Below, piece by piece: positions 7,951-17,658 of a DNA stretch of 64,000 nucleotides; position 1 is the stretch's first letter, and every line of letters begins with the position of its first letter. This stretch comes from Syntrophales bacterium (GTDB lineage: Bacteria; Desulfobacterota; Syntrophia; Syntrophales; UBA2210): the NCBI GenBank assembly GCA_023230565.1, contig JALNXD010000011.1:22308-86307 (forward strand), read 5' to 3'. Below the pieces are notes generated by a model. That model did no database searches. It was not told the origin of the DNA and worked only from the letters and a program-made list of their open reading frames with translations. The position numbers were made by a program, and so were the translations under genes.

Positions 7951-10632
7951 TTACACAAGGGGCTTGCCGCCGTTGAGCCTTTCGTATGTTCCGATGTATT
8001 TGGCTATCATATTTCCCAGATCGTATTTCTGCCTCGTCTCTTTCATGATACGCCTGATTTGAGACTCTTTCACTTCAGAAGGCTTGCGGTGAAACTGCAG
8101 ACTCTTTTCAAGACCGTATACGAGCCCCCCCGGATCATAGTCCCGAAAGAGAAAACCGTTTCCTACATCCTGCGGAGATCCGTCTGCTCTGAGCCTCAAT
8201 TCACGGATTTTGTCGTGGTATCCTCCCGTATCTCTATTGGTTGCCGTAGCCCCGAACAAATTTCCCACTTGATCTATCTGTCCGCAGGGTTCATAGAGAG
8301 AAGCCCCGAATACATCCGCTGCAGCCGCGAAACCCAGCATGGAAAGATCTTCCCTGTAATGATGATATGCTATCTTTCCCCCTGAAACCCAGGAAATCCT
8401 TCCCAGAACTTCTTCATGGTAGCGGTCACCGCCTACACCATTCGCAACAATGGCAAACTGCACATCCCAATGTTCAATGGCGAACTTAAGCAGAATGGAT
8501 TCAAGCAGGTCAATTCCTTTTTGGACCGGATCGAGCCGGGAGGGCCAATAAAAAAGGATTGCCGCCGGATCTTCTTTAAGTCCCATCCTTTTTTGAAACT
8601 CCATTAGATTTTCTTTTTTGGCAGTCAAAAAGTCATCATCAACACCGTATTTCCTCACAAGATATTCACAATTTTCCGGGTACATGCTCCGTGCCGGAGC
8701 ATTTATAATCGCAAGAGCCGAACCAAAAAAATATTTCTGCTTCACCTCCTGTCGTATGCTGTAAGGAATAAAGTTGTGCTCCGTAAAATAATCATTCACC
8801 ACTTCTTCAAGAAATCGCTGCCCCACAAAATTGATCAACGTTGCGTTCTTTATTGCCGTCGCCTGACAGTCGATCGAGGGTCTCCCCTGGTCACTTGAAT
8901 AATAAAGATATCCCGAAAGCTCCCCGATATCCAGACCAAAAAACATATCAAGGGGAACATGACCGGTGAAACTATTGTGAAGTGTATGGAGCATCGGGAA
9001 TCCTCTCGATTTTACATACGCTGAAACAGCCCCTCCAGCCATCCAGTCGTGACTGTGGACAATAAGTTTCCCTCTGCTTCTGGCACTCACATCTTTTATA
9101 ATATTATGAATGATTTCCTTTTGAAACTCTGCGGCATTCAGCGCGGTATTACCGGCATATGCACCGGGAAGATCAGCAAATACGGCCGAGGTAACCAGGT
9201 GAATTCTCCCCGGATCAATATGATAGCGAATTTCACGCCATGCATCTTCGTCGATCTGAGATTCCATTTGAAATCTTTTTTTCAGGTTGAGAGTCGCAAG
9301 ATGGACATCTATATTACGTTCGTTCAGTCCTTCGCAAAGTGCCGATACAACTTCTCCCAATCCTCCGCTTTTCCCTGAAATATAGCGGGCTAAAGGTCCC
9401 ATGTCGTCTGGAAGACGTCCGCTCTCCGGGGCGATAATGAGGACGGCCGTCCTTTCGCTTTTTTTAAGGATTTCAAATCGAGCCAACGCAGATTCCAGAC
9501 CATCTATCTTTCTTGTCAGGACGTGAGCTGCCTGGGTAACCGAGCCCCCGTATGGATTAAAAAAAGTATGGACGACGGGAGTCATTTCCTTTTCCCTTAA
9601 AAAATACACATGATCCGAAGCAGTCAAATGCCGCCAGCGGGTCAGCAGTTCTCCCCCTGCTTTACGGGCTTTATCTTCCAGGCTTTCTATGTTCTTGAAT
9701 AACTCATACTGGGTAATCGATCCAACCCAGCCGAACGTTTCGTCCATCGCGTCAACTTGAGAGAAGTCGTTTGATTTCTGTACACTTACGACCGGGCATA
9801 CAGCATCTTTATACTTATCGGCTATTTCCGCGGGATTTGCCATTTCTATGCTTTTATATTCTGCAATGGCCCGGGGCAGCTTTTTCCAGAAGGCAAAAAT
9901 CCCCTCCTCTTCACGAAAGTGTTCTCCTATATGCTCAAAGTTATATCCAAGAAGCACTAATTCTCCGTTAATATCAGCAATATCTTTGGCATAGCTCTCG
10001 GGCGAAACTTTGCCCGAAAATCGCAACGCAACATCCTCGCTCAACCTTCTGTTTCTGACAAGGGCGATAAGATTGCTTTGTTCGGCACGGTACACGCGAT
10101 CAACGGGTATGGATGTTCCATTTTTTCGCCATTCACACAGCATAACCCGATATCCCATATCAGCGACTGCTTCTGCGATGCTGCTGCTATACATCAATTC
10201 CGTATTTCTGAAAGCGGAAGGTCTGATTCCGAAAAACTGCCGGAGGGTATCCCGATGCAATGATATTTGGTCTCTGAATTCCTGCTTTTTGGGGTCGTCA
10301 AAAAGATTTGACAGAGAATGATAGTACGTTTCATCAAGAAACTCTACCCTCATGCCCTCTTTACCTGCATCTACAAGCCTCTGAAGAGCGAGTATCACAC
10401 CCGGTTCGTACCTGTCTGCCTGTTCCAGAAATGTTCCTGACATTCCAAGCGTTATTTTGAAATGCTTTTCTGTTTCTATAAGTTCTTCAAAAAGCCTGAT
10501 GGCCGGCAGGTAACATGTTGAAGCTGTTTTTAAAAAAACTTCCCGGTTCATTTCCTCCCAGATAAATTTATCCCTTTCAGGATGAAGTCTGAAAGGCTGG
10601 TGCAATTGAAAATACAAGGTTAATAACGGCAT
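7951..10632 (-). CDS. Fusion of GH57 amylase-like domain and GT5 glycogen/starch synthase
   Basis: An 893-residue two-domain protein. Residues 1-390 form a GH57 domain: HQP at 11-13, the predicted nucleophile Glu145 in FRNTEL, and the region-4 motif YNFEHIGEH at 230-238. In active GH57 amylases the first residue of the DxExxGEH-like motif is the catalytic Asp; here it is Asn231. Residues from about 396 are a GT5-type synthase (GKSGGLGEVVSALCEGL at 420-436 in place of the KTGGLADV loop, HSHDWMAG, and LYEPCGQIDQVGNLFG near the end). It is probably made from the same transcript as the upstream GT3/GT35 fusion (17-base gap), suggesting joint action on one alpha-glucan. Confidence 0.88.
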   Translation of the reverse strand: MPLLTLYFQLHQPFRLHPERDKFIWEEMNREVFLKTASTCYLPAIRLFEELIETEKHFKITLGMSGTFLEQADRYEPGVILALQRLVDAGKEGMRVEFLDETYYHSLSNLFDDPKKQEFRDQISLHRDTLRQFFGIRPSAFRNTELMYSSSIAEAVADMGYRVMLCEWRKNGTSIPVDRVYRAEQSNLIALVRNRRLSEDVALRFSGKVSPESYAKDIADINGELVLLGYNFEHIGEHFREEEGIFAFWKKLPRAIAEYKSIEMANPAEIADKYKDAVCPVVSVQKSNDFSQVDAMDETFGWVGSITQYELFKNIESLEDKARKAGGELLTRWRHLTASDHVYFLREKEMTPVVHTFFNPYGGSVTQAAHVLTRKIDGLESALARFEILKKSERTAVLIIAPESGRLPDDMGPLARYISGKSGGLGEVVSALCEGLNERNIDVHLATLNLKKRFQMESQIDEDAWREIRYHIDPGRIHLVTSAVFADLPGAYAGNTALNAAEFQKEIIHNIIKDVSARSRGKLIVHSHDWMAGGAVSAYVKSRGFPMLHTLHNSFTGHVPLDMFFGLDIGELSGYLYYSSDQGRPSIDCQATAIKNATLINFVGQRFLEEVVNDYFTEHNFIPYSIRQEVKQKYFFGSALAIINAPARSMYPENCEYLVRKYGVDDDFLTAKKENLMEFQKRMGLKEDPAAILFYWPSRLDPVQKGIDLLESILLKFAIEHWDVQFAIVANGVGGDRYHEEVLGRISWVSGGKIAYHHYREDLSMLGFAAAADVFGASLYEPCGQIDQVGNLFGATATNRDTGGYHDKIRELRLRADGSPQDVGNGFLFRDYDPGGLVYGLEKSLQFHRKPSEVKESQIRRIMKETRQKYDLGNMIAKYIGTYERLNGGKPLV

Positions 10633-10649
10633 GATGACGTGCAGCCTCC

Positions 10650-13600
10650 TCAGGCCCAGTGTACAAGGCCCAGTTCCTGATAATCGAAAAGATCGGAATG
10701 AAAGGGCAGAACCCTTATTCCATATACAAAGCTGCCTGATTTCATCGCACGGTAGGAAGCTGTATAGTGAGCTATGCCATCATCGCTGTCGACAGTGATT
10801 TTTTTCATAGGCAGTATAACCGGATTTCTTAATTCTTCTTTCAAATCTGCCTCCATTACAACTACTTCTATCCTCAACTCGTCTTCCGAAAGTTTGCCGT
10901 AATCGATTCCCGCTTCAATCCTAAGTTCTTCTCCCATTTCAAGACGGTCACCCCGGAATCCTCTCGTTCTAAACCACCGTATATGATCGGTCGAGAATCT
11001 TGAAGCGATTCTAAGCTTCCATTCGGCTAATCCTTTAGCTCTTGCATAATTGTTGGCCGACAGCGAAAAGGCCCGTCTCGCAACAGGAGTGTACATTGTT
11101 TCATAATATTGTTTAACCATTCGATGGGTATTGAATTCCGGTACGAGTGTCTTGATAGATTCTTTCATCATATAAATCCACTGCTCCGGCATGCCTCCCC
11201 CGTTTCTGGTAAAAAAGGCAGGTATAACCGATCTTTCAAGCACATCATACAGTGCCCTGCTGTCGGCTCTATTTTGCATTTCAGTATTGCTGAACTCCAC
11301 CCTTTCTCCTATAGCCCAGCCTACATGCTCATTGTATGCTTCATCCCACCAGCCGTCAAGAATACCGATATTGAGGCCGCCATTAGGCAGCACTTTCATA
11401 CCGCTCGTTCCGCTTGCTTCACGGGGCCTCAAAGGGTTGTTAAGCCAGGCATCAACTCCCTGCACTAAATGCCTCGCTATCGCGAGATCATATTTTTCTA
11501 TAAAGAATACCTTGTCCTTAAATCGTGAATCCAATGAATATTCATAGATCTTTTTGAGCAGAGCCTTTCCGCCTTCATCATTTGGGTGCGCTTTACCGGA
11601 AAAAATCAGCTGAACAGGTTTTTCCGAATTACCCATAATCTGCAGCAGTCTATTATCATCTTCAAATATTAACGTTGCCCGTTTATATGTGGCAAAACGC
11701 CTGCTGAAACCAATTATAAGGGCATTCGGATTGAGCGCCGAAATTTTCTCTTCTGTCACCCCCGGCGATATACCCTGCGCGTTATAGAGATCTGAAATGG
11801 ACTTTTTCAGGAAACCTATCATTTTTTCTTTCAAATGCTGATGAATCTGCCAGAGGATAACGTTAGGAATAGCATCGACTTTGGCCCAGTTTTGTCTGTC
11901 AAAATTTTTCGAGTGCCAGTCAATTCCTATATATCTTTCATAAAATTCTTTCCACTCCGGCGCAACCCAGGACTGCATATGAACCCCATTTGTAATATCT
12001 TTTATCGGTATTTCATCTGCATCGAATCCCGGCCATACTCTTTTCCACATCTTTCTTGCAACTTTTCCATGAAGTTTACTTACTGCATTGGCACAACTTG
12101 CAAGCTTGAATGCAAGAACCGTCATGTAAAAAGGCTTCCCCGCACCCGGTTCATCTCTCCCCAGTTCCCAGAACTGGTCCCAGGAAATACCCAGCTTTTT
12201 GACATACTCAAAAAAATAACTTTTCATCAGAGTCTCTTCAAAGCGTTCGTTCGCCGCCTCAACAGGACTGTGAGTCGTAAACACCGATTCCGCTTTGACA
12301 ACTTCTCGCGCCTCAAAAAAAGATAGACCTTTGCTTTCCATTAGCAGCCGCATTCTTTCAAGAAGCAGAAATGCACTGTGCCCTTCGTTAAGGTGGAATA
12401 GAGCAGGTTTTATTCCCATCCTGTCCAGCAATCTGACCCCGCCGATACCGAGCATAATTTCCTGTTCAATACGAAGCCTTTGATCGGCACCGTAAAGCCG
12501 TGAAGTGATATTCATATCTTGCGTGCTGTTCTCAGGTACGGCCGTATCGAGAAGATAGAGAGTCACTCTCCCGACTGCTACTTTCCAGGCCTGAGCGTAG
12601 AGCTTTCTTCCCGGAAGATATACATCTATTTTGATCGGCTCTTTGGTGCGACCGCCTTCGTCACATACTAAAACGGGCATCCGCGAAAAATCATTATCGG
12701 GATAATGGGCAAGCTGATTCCCCTCTCTGTCAATCTGCTGGGAAAAATAACCATTTTTATATAAAAGTCCCACACCTACAAGGGGTATATTCAAGTTGCT
12801 TGAGGATTTCAAATGATCTCCCGACAACACTCCAAGTCCTCCGGAATAGATGGGAAGACTCTCGTGCAGAGCATATTCTGTTGAAAAGTATGCAACCGGC
12901 CTGTCGGCGGTAATAAGCGAATCTTTTGCACCCTCACTATCGGATCTACTCAGCAGGTCATCAATTAGTGCGAGGGTCTGTCTGTACAGCCGAAGATATG
13001 TTTCGTTTTCAGCCATCTCCTGCAGCCGTCCGTCCGTGACGCGTTCCAGAACTTCTATTGGATTATGGGCGGTCTCCTCCCAAAGAGTGGGATCAAGCCT
13101 CGCAAAGAGATCCTGGACATCCGGATTCCAGGTCCACCAGAGATTATATGCGATATCCCTCAGATATTTTATTTTCTCCGGAAGTGCCGCCACTATACTG
13201 AAATTTCTGAAACGAGGTTGCTGGGAATCGGTACCGATATACGTTACCTCCAACCCATAGGCGCTCGTATCTATTCCCGTCATTCTGTTTTCGGCCGTTT
13301 TAAAGGCCTGCTCGTACGCTGCAAGATAATGTGGAAAAAATTCTTTCCAGTCCGTTTTTTCAGCAATGAATCTGGCTTTTTGCCTCTGCTGCCATATTTC
13401 CTCTTCCGACCATGACAGTAAGTTCAAGATGTGTTCTGTCAGCGCATTAATTACTTCACCATGCGTTTTGCCCCGATAATCAAGTACAATGACTCCTTTT
13501 TGATCCCCGGAAGTTTTTTTCGCCCACATGCCGAATCCAGTCAGATCAGTCGTGAGAGTAGGAACGCAATGAGATGCACTCTCCAGGGGGGTATATCCCC

Positions 13601-14918
13601 ACGGTTCATAATAAGAAGGGAATACTCCGAGATCGCATCCGCTCAACACATCGTAGTAAGGCAAATTAATAAGACCGTCAAATCCGTCTAAATACACCGG
13701 CATATAAATGATCTTTACCGGATCGTCCGGTGCGTTCATAAGATTCAAAATGTGACACAGATTCAATATAGGATCATGTTGAGGATTTGACAATTGGTGA
13801 GTACAGATCCTCGATATGCCTTCCCGCTGCGCTTCTTCACCTTTTAAAATCCGGCGAGTCTCTTCTGAAATTCCAAGATGGCCTCCGATTACGTCGACAA
13901 ATGCAACGAGCTTTTTATCCGGCGATTTCTTTTTTATATCGTCTTTTACTCTACTGAGAGATTCAAGAAAAAGGTCTATTCCTTTGTTTCTGAATTCATA
14001 TCGTCCCGATGTAATAAGAAATTTAGTCTTTGAATCAGTGATTTTTTCCTGAAGAAATTGAGCGGCAAAATCCATTAATGCACGGTGGGATTTCTCAATG
14101 TGATCCTTATGTTCAATGCAGTCGGCAATATCAGTTATGTTAATCCCGTTTGGAAGTATTATCTGCGGCTTTCGTCCAAGGAAATGTTCAGATTCACGCG
14201 CCGTAATATCGCTGACGGTAGTAAAACAGTCGGCCTCACGTGCAACCGCTGTTTCCATGGAATGCTTGGCGGTAATATTCATTTTAGCCGCCATTTCGGT
14301 TGGGGAAATATCTTCGATAGCACTGTATATATCTATCCCGTTTGCCGCCAGCGATCGGCCCAGCATGGTGGCATGCGTGGTAAATACTGTTGCTATTTCC
14401 GGAATTCTTTTATTGATAAAAAGCATGCCGGCTCCTGCCATCCACTCATGAAATTGTGCTACTGCGGATTCTTTCGCTTTTGTAAGCCGTTCATAAAGAA
14501 TTTCTATTATCTCACCCGCCGCTGTCCCGAAAAGCACCGGTTCGATGTAGTCCCAGCCTCCCGCCATGGAATCTACACCATGTTCCTGCCAGAGTTCATA
14601 GAGAAGTTTGTCAACCTGATATGCCCCATTGAATTTGACCAATATGACTCTGGGTGTTCCTGTTGCGGTAGACCATCGTCCGCATCTGCAGGTCAGATTT
14701 TTAAAACTGACTTTATTTTTGACTTCCGTCCACAGATCTTCATCTGTCTCCTTAAATTCCGGATTATTGCCAAAGTCAGGACCGATAAGTATGTACCTGT
14801 CTCCGAATTGCGAAACTGCGTGGCCGGTTTTCGTTTTCAAAACCGTATAAATCCCTCCAACTTTATTGCATACCTCCCAGCTCACTTCGAACAGACAGTC
14901 TATGGAATATTCATTCAT
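10650..14918 (-). CDS. Fusion of GT3 glycogen synthase and GT35 alpha-glucan phosphorylase
   Basis: A 1,422-residue protein joining opposite reactions of glycogen metabolism. Residues 1-560 resemble the eukaryote-like GT3 synthase: EVSWEVCNKVGGIYTVL at 11-27, FTTHATMLGR at 179-188, and YEPWGYTPLE at 437-446 as the E-x7-E block. Residues about 575-660 match the DUF3417 domain that precedes AgpA-type phosphorylases (YNLWWTWNPD at 591-600). Residues from about 675 are the GT35 phosphorylase (YFSTEYALHESLPIYSGGLG), with the PLP lysine Lys1175 in EASGTSGMK. A C-terminal beta-rich tail follows. It lies between the GT4 gene and the GH57/GT5 fusion on the same strand. Confidence 0.93.
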   Translation of the reverse strand: MNEYSIDCLFEVSWEVCNKVGGIYTVLKTKTGHAVSQFGDRYILIGPDFGNNPEFKETDEDLWTEVKNKVSFKNLTCRCGRWSTATGTPRVILVKFNGAYQVDKLLYELWQEHGVDSMAGGWDYIEPVLFGTAAGEIIEILYERLTKAKESAVAQFHEWMAGAGMLFINKRIPEIATVFTTHATMLGRSLAANGIDIYSAIEDISPTEMAAKMNITAKHSMETAVAREADCFTTVSDITARESEHFLGRKPQIILPNGINITDIADCIEHKDHIEKSHRALMDFAAQFLQEKITDSKTKFLITSGRYEFRNKGIDLFLESLSRVKDDIKKKSPDKKLVAFVDVIGGHLGISEETRRILKGEEAQREGISRICTHQLSNPQHDPILNLCHILNLMNAPDDPVKIIYMPVYLDGFDGLINLPYYDVLSGCDLGVFPSYYEPWGYTPLESASHCVPTLTTDLTGFGMWAKKTSGDQKGVIVLDYRGKTHGEVINALTEHILNLLSWSEEEIWQQRQKARFIAEKTDWKEFFPHYLAAYEQAFKTAENRMTGIDTSAYGLEVTYIGTDSQQPRFRNFSIVAALPEKIKYLRDIAYNLWWTWNPDVQDLFARLDPTLWEETAHNPIEVLERVTDGRLQEMAENETYLRLYRQTLALIDDLLSRSDSEGAKDSLITADRPVAYFSTEYALHESLPIYSGGLGVLSGDHLKSSSNLNIPLVGVGLLYKNGYFSQQIDREGNQLAHYPDNDFSRMPVLVCDEGGRTKEPIKIDVYLPGRKLYAQAWKVAVGRVTLYLLDTAVPENSTQDMNITSRLYGADQRLRIEQEIMLGIGGVRLLDRMGIKPALFHLNEGHSAFLLLERMRLLMESKGLSFFEAREVVKAESVFTTHSPVEAANERFEETLMKSYFFEYVKKLGISWDQFWELGRDEPGAGKPFYMTVLAFKLASCANAVSKLHGKVARKMWKRVWPGFDADEIPIKDITNGVHMQSWVAPEWKEFYERYIGIDWHSKNFDRQNWAKVDAIPNVILWQIHQHLKEKMIGFLKKSISDLYNAQGISPGVTEEKISALNPNALIIGFSRRFATYKRATLIFEDDNRLLQIMGNSEKPVQLIFSGKAHPNDEGGKALLKKIYEYSLDSRFKDKVFFIEKYDLAIARHLVQGVDAWLNNPLRPREASGTSGMKVLPNGGLNIGILDGWWDEAYNEHVGWAIGERVEFSNTEMQNRADSRALYDVLERSVIPAFFTRNGGGMPEQWIYMMKESIKTLVPEFNTHRMVKQYYETMYTPVARRAFSLSANNYARAKGLAEWKLRIASRFSTDHIRWFRTRGFRGDRLEMGEELRIEAGIDYGKLSEDELRIEVVVMEADLKEELRNPVILPMKKITVDSDDGIAHYTASYRAMKSGSFVYGIRVLPFHSDLFDYQELGLVHWA

Positions 14919-14958
14919 GATGTATACACCTTTGCATATTTACGAATTCCACGGTTAA

Positions 14959-16209
14959 TTAATGGCTTACGCTGTATCCATCTGCTTCGAGACATCTGTT
15001 ATATACTTCCACGATCTCGTGCGCAGCTTTCTCCCATGTAAGCACGTTAATATCTTCTCTGCATTCATTTACAATCAGATCCCTGATTTCATCATCGTGC
15101 AAAATTTTCAAAATTTGGAAAGCAAGTGCATCAGTATCTCTAAAATCGATTTTTGGAGCCCTTTTCAACACTTCGGCCACGCCCGATGTTTTTGAAATGA
15201 TAACTGGTACCCCGGAATTTACAGCTTCAATAGCTGTCATTCCGAAAGGCTCCGATACGCTGGTCATGACATAAAGATCGCACATGGCATACAGTTTTTC
15301 AGTTTCATCAATAAAACCGGTAAAAAAAACATACTCATCCATATCCAACCGCGATACTTTTTTCTTTAATTCTCCTGCAAGCTCTCCATCTCCCGCGATA
15401 AAGAATCTCACATCGGAATCTGCAGCAATTACTTTGCTGGCAGCTTCAATAAAGTAGCAAGGACCTTTCTGTTCGGTAAGCCGGCCTATAAAAAGGACAT
15501 TTTTTTTATTTTTTCTTTTCCGCACAGGTGTTCCGGGTTCAGAAACAGATGCACCGTTGTAAATAACTGAAATCTTTTCAGGAGCAATGCCATATTGATC
15601 GATGATCTTTTTTTTCGTGTATTCACTCACGGCAATTATATGATCGGCTTCAATCATTCCGAATTTTTCAATACCATAAATCTTTTCATCTATTCTCCAT
15701 GCGCTTCTATCTGATTCAAGCGAATGGATGTGAATGACAAAGGAAACATTTCTCGTATCCCGCGCAGCGATTCCCGCAGGTATTGACATCCAGTCATGCG
15801 CATGAACAAGATCATATTGTGTTATTTTTGAAATCGCATGTGCGTTTTCAGCGTACCTTAAAACCTCGCGATAGATATCGTGCCCGTAAAGATCTGTTTT
15901 CGCGTTCACTCCAATCCGGCGGCTATATGCTTCATAATACGAATTACTGTTCATATATGGACTTATCAATGTATCAATCGCAGTTTTTGCAATCATCCTG
16001 TTCTTAAGACAGTCCGAATCATTTATTTTTAAATCATTTGTATCAATCACGGACGATTCTGTTTTTCGAACAGTAGCAGCCGTTTTTGGCATAAAAAAAA
16101 GAACTTCAACTCCTTTACCTGCAAGCGTCTCTGCCAAGTCACCACAGACTTTTCCCAAGCCCCCGCTGTAAAAGGGTCTGTTTTCCCATCCGAACATCAA
16201 GATCTTCAT
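14959..16209 (-). CDS. GT4 glycosyltransferase, glycogen-synthase-like
   Basis: A 416-residue GT-B retaining glycosyltransferase. The N-terminal acceptor loop FGWENRPFYSGGLGKVCGDL resembles glycogen synthases, then DLVHAHDWMSIPAG, then the C-terminal donor domain with LFIGRLTEQKG and the E-x7-E block SEPFGMTAIEAVNSG. ATG at 16209 was chosen because GGGAG lies eight bases upstream; a TTG at 16227 is the alternative. Context (first gene of the alpha-glucan block, 40 bases before the GT3/GT35 fusion) suggests it extends or primes the same polymer. The donor, UDP- or ADP-glucose, cannot be told from the sequence. Confidence 0.82.
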   Translation of the reverse strand: MKILMFGWENRPFYSGGLGKVCGDLAETLAGKGVEVLFFMPKTAATVRKTESSVIDTNDLKINDSDCLKNRMIAKTAIDTLISPYMNSNSYYEAYSRRIGVNAKTDLYGHDIYREVLRYAENAHAISKITQYDLVHAHDWMSIPAGIAARDTRNVSFVIHIHSLESDRSAWRIDEKIYGIEKFGMIEADHIIAVSEYTKKKIIDQYGIAPEKISVIYNGASVSEPGTPVRKRKNKKNVLFIGRLTEQKGPCYFIEAASKVIAADSDVRFFIAGDGELAGELKKKVSRLDMDEYVFFTGFIDETEKLYAMCDLYVMTSVSEPFGMTAIEAVNSGVPVIISKTSGVAEVLKRAPKIDFRDTDALAFQILKILHDDEIRDLIVNECREDINVLTWEKAAHEIVEVYNRCLEADGYSVSH

Positions 16210-16356
16210 AATGCGCACTCCCGACAAACGCCTTCACATACGGTATTTTCGTAATCGCCTCCGGCATATGCATTCACGAATACCTTTACTCATACCCGGC
16301 GGCATTATAGAGGAATACGGAACCGTTACTCATTTATTCGATCAAAAAAATTACTG

Positions 16357-17451
16357 TCACTGAGTCACAGTCGAAGAAATACTCCCCCCATTTGTTTTCG
16401 GAGAATCAGGTGGAGAAAATGGAACCAGAGATCGCCCTGCAATACCTGCTGCACCGACGGCGTTTAGAAATCTTTCAATTACCTTTTCGAGTTTACGTTG
16501 TTTTTGATCGGGTGCTAAACCTGATAAATTCAATTTCCCGCCTGCGGCTTTTTCATGGCCTCCCCCGATTCCTATTCCTCGGAGAATCCTCAGTGCAACT
16601 TTCCCGGCCCACCAGCCCCGGCGCGAAGTACGCACAGATAGGATCAATTCGTCTTTATATTCTCCCAATGTGAGCACCCATCTGATATTTTCCATTCTTA
16701 ACAAAAAATCAGCCATTTCAGACGCAACATCCGGATTATTGATCTTTCCCAGATCGGAAACTATCACGTCCTGATATTGCACAGCATTATTTATAGAATC
16801 TATAAATTTAATATAATAAGATTTCGGCATTGGAGGACTTTCAATGGCCGCCAGAGTCCTGGTGGAAATAAGAGGAAAAAGAAAATTGAAGGCTTCAAGA
16901 TCTGCTTTGGATGCGGAACGGTTCAACCATCCGGTATCTGTTTTGATACCGTAGACGAGCGCAGTTGCCAGCCTGCGTTCCGGTACGATATCAAGCTCAC
17001 GAAGGTATTCAGTAAGAATAGTGGAGGAGCTTCCATAATGCGGGCGTATATCATAAAATCGGCATTGCCGGGTTTCCTTTCTCATAGGATGATGATCGAT
17101 GACCGCATCCGGAATTATGTGGCGGGGAAGGTCGTTATTCCCGCTTCTCGGCTGGCTGTCAACCAGGCAGATGAAGGAATATTCCTCAAAATCTATATCT
17201 TTTACATTGGTTAATTCAACTTTGCTCCGTCTGATCAGTTGCCTGTTTTCTGCTCTGCCTACTATTCCGCCGTAGCCTATTACGACCTTACTTTTCATTT
17301 CATGGGACAGAATAAATTTGAGAGCAGCTGCGGCAGCGATCGCATCAGGATCGGGATTATTATGACATAGCACAAGGAAATTCCGTTTTCCTTCTGCAAT
17401 GGAAAGCAGACTTCGAACAGGATGCATCCTATTCTCATCATTTGTACTCAT
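16357..17451 (-). CDS. DHH/DHHA1 family phosphoesterase (NrnA/DhhP-like)
   Basis: A 364-residue stand-alone phosphoesterase with the DHH metal ligands: HNNPDPDA (residues 30-37), CLVDSQPRSG, and AVIDHHPMR. The C-terminal DHHA1 substrate-binding motif is GIGGGHEKAAGG. Relatives degrade short RNA (nanoRNA), pAp, or cyclic dinucleotide products such as pApA. It is divergent from, and about 200 bases away from, the diadenylate cyclase gene, which makes a c-di-AMP/pApA role attractive but not shown. The start at 17451 has AGAGGAAATT just upstream; an upstream frame extension to 17490 lacks such a site. The last 20 residues are low-complexity. Confidence 0.85.
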   Translation of the reverse strand: MSTNDENRMHPVRSLLSIAEGKRNFLVLCHNNPDPDAIAAAAALKFILSHEMKSKVVIGYGGIVGRAENRQLIRRSKVELTNVKDIDFEEYSFICLVDSQPRSGNNDLPRHIIPDAVIDHHPMRKETRQCRFYDIRPHYGSSSTILTEYLRELDIVPERRLATALVYGIKTDTGWLNRSASKADLEAFNFLFPLISTRTLAAIESPPMPKSYYIKFIDSINNAVQYQDVIVSDLGKINNPDVASEMADFLLRMENIRWVLTLGEYKDELILSVRTSRRGWWAGKVALRILRGIGIGGGHEKAAGGKLNLSGLAPDQKQRKLEKVIERFLNAVGAAGIAGRSLVPFSPPDSPKTNGGSISSTVTQ

Positions 17452-17525
17452 AATTTCCTCTAATACAGGTAATATACGTAACAATAACAAAAAAGCCTGG
17501 CAACCTCAAACAGAAAGGAGGGTCA

Positions 17526-17645
17526 ATGTGCGAGTCTTCTCCTTTACCCTCCATCATGTATGTGACAGTCGTGAACGCAGTTCATAATGAGCCGAAGATC
17601 AATACTTTTTTGGTTGTCATGCGCAAAGTTTTGTGCATAATGTAA
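17526..17645 (+). CDS. Possible 39-codon small ORF in front of the diadenylate cyclase gene
   Basis: ATG at 17526 follows an excellent AAGGAGG at 17515-17521. The frame gives MCESSPLPSIMYVTVVNAVH and 19 further residues, with TAA at 17643-17645, 13 bases before the cyclase start. The peptide has three Cys-or-Met-rich patches and no recognisable domain. The cyclase itself has no clear ribosome site, so this ORF might deliver ribosomes to it by translational coupling. It could equally be chance. Confidence 0.35.
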   Translation: MCESSPLPSIMYVTVVNAVHNEPKINTFLVVMRKVLCIM

Positions 17646-17658
17646 CGTAATTCGGTTT

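Noticed and set aside
14085..15041. 318-codon plus-strand frame opposite the GT3 domain
   Set aside because: Aromatic- and Cys-rich without domain features, wholly antisense to a well-supported gene.
16228..16356. TATAAT-like sequence (minus strand near 16307-16312) as promoter of the glycan operon
   Set aside because: A -10 match only; no acceptable -35 at 16-18 bases.
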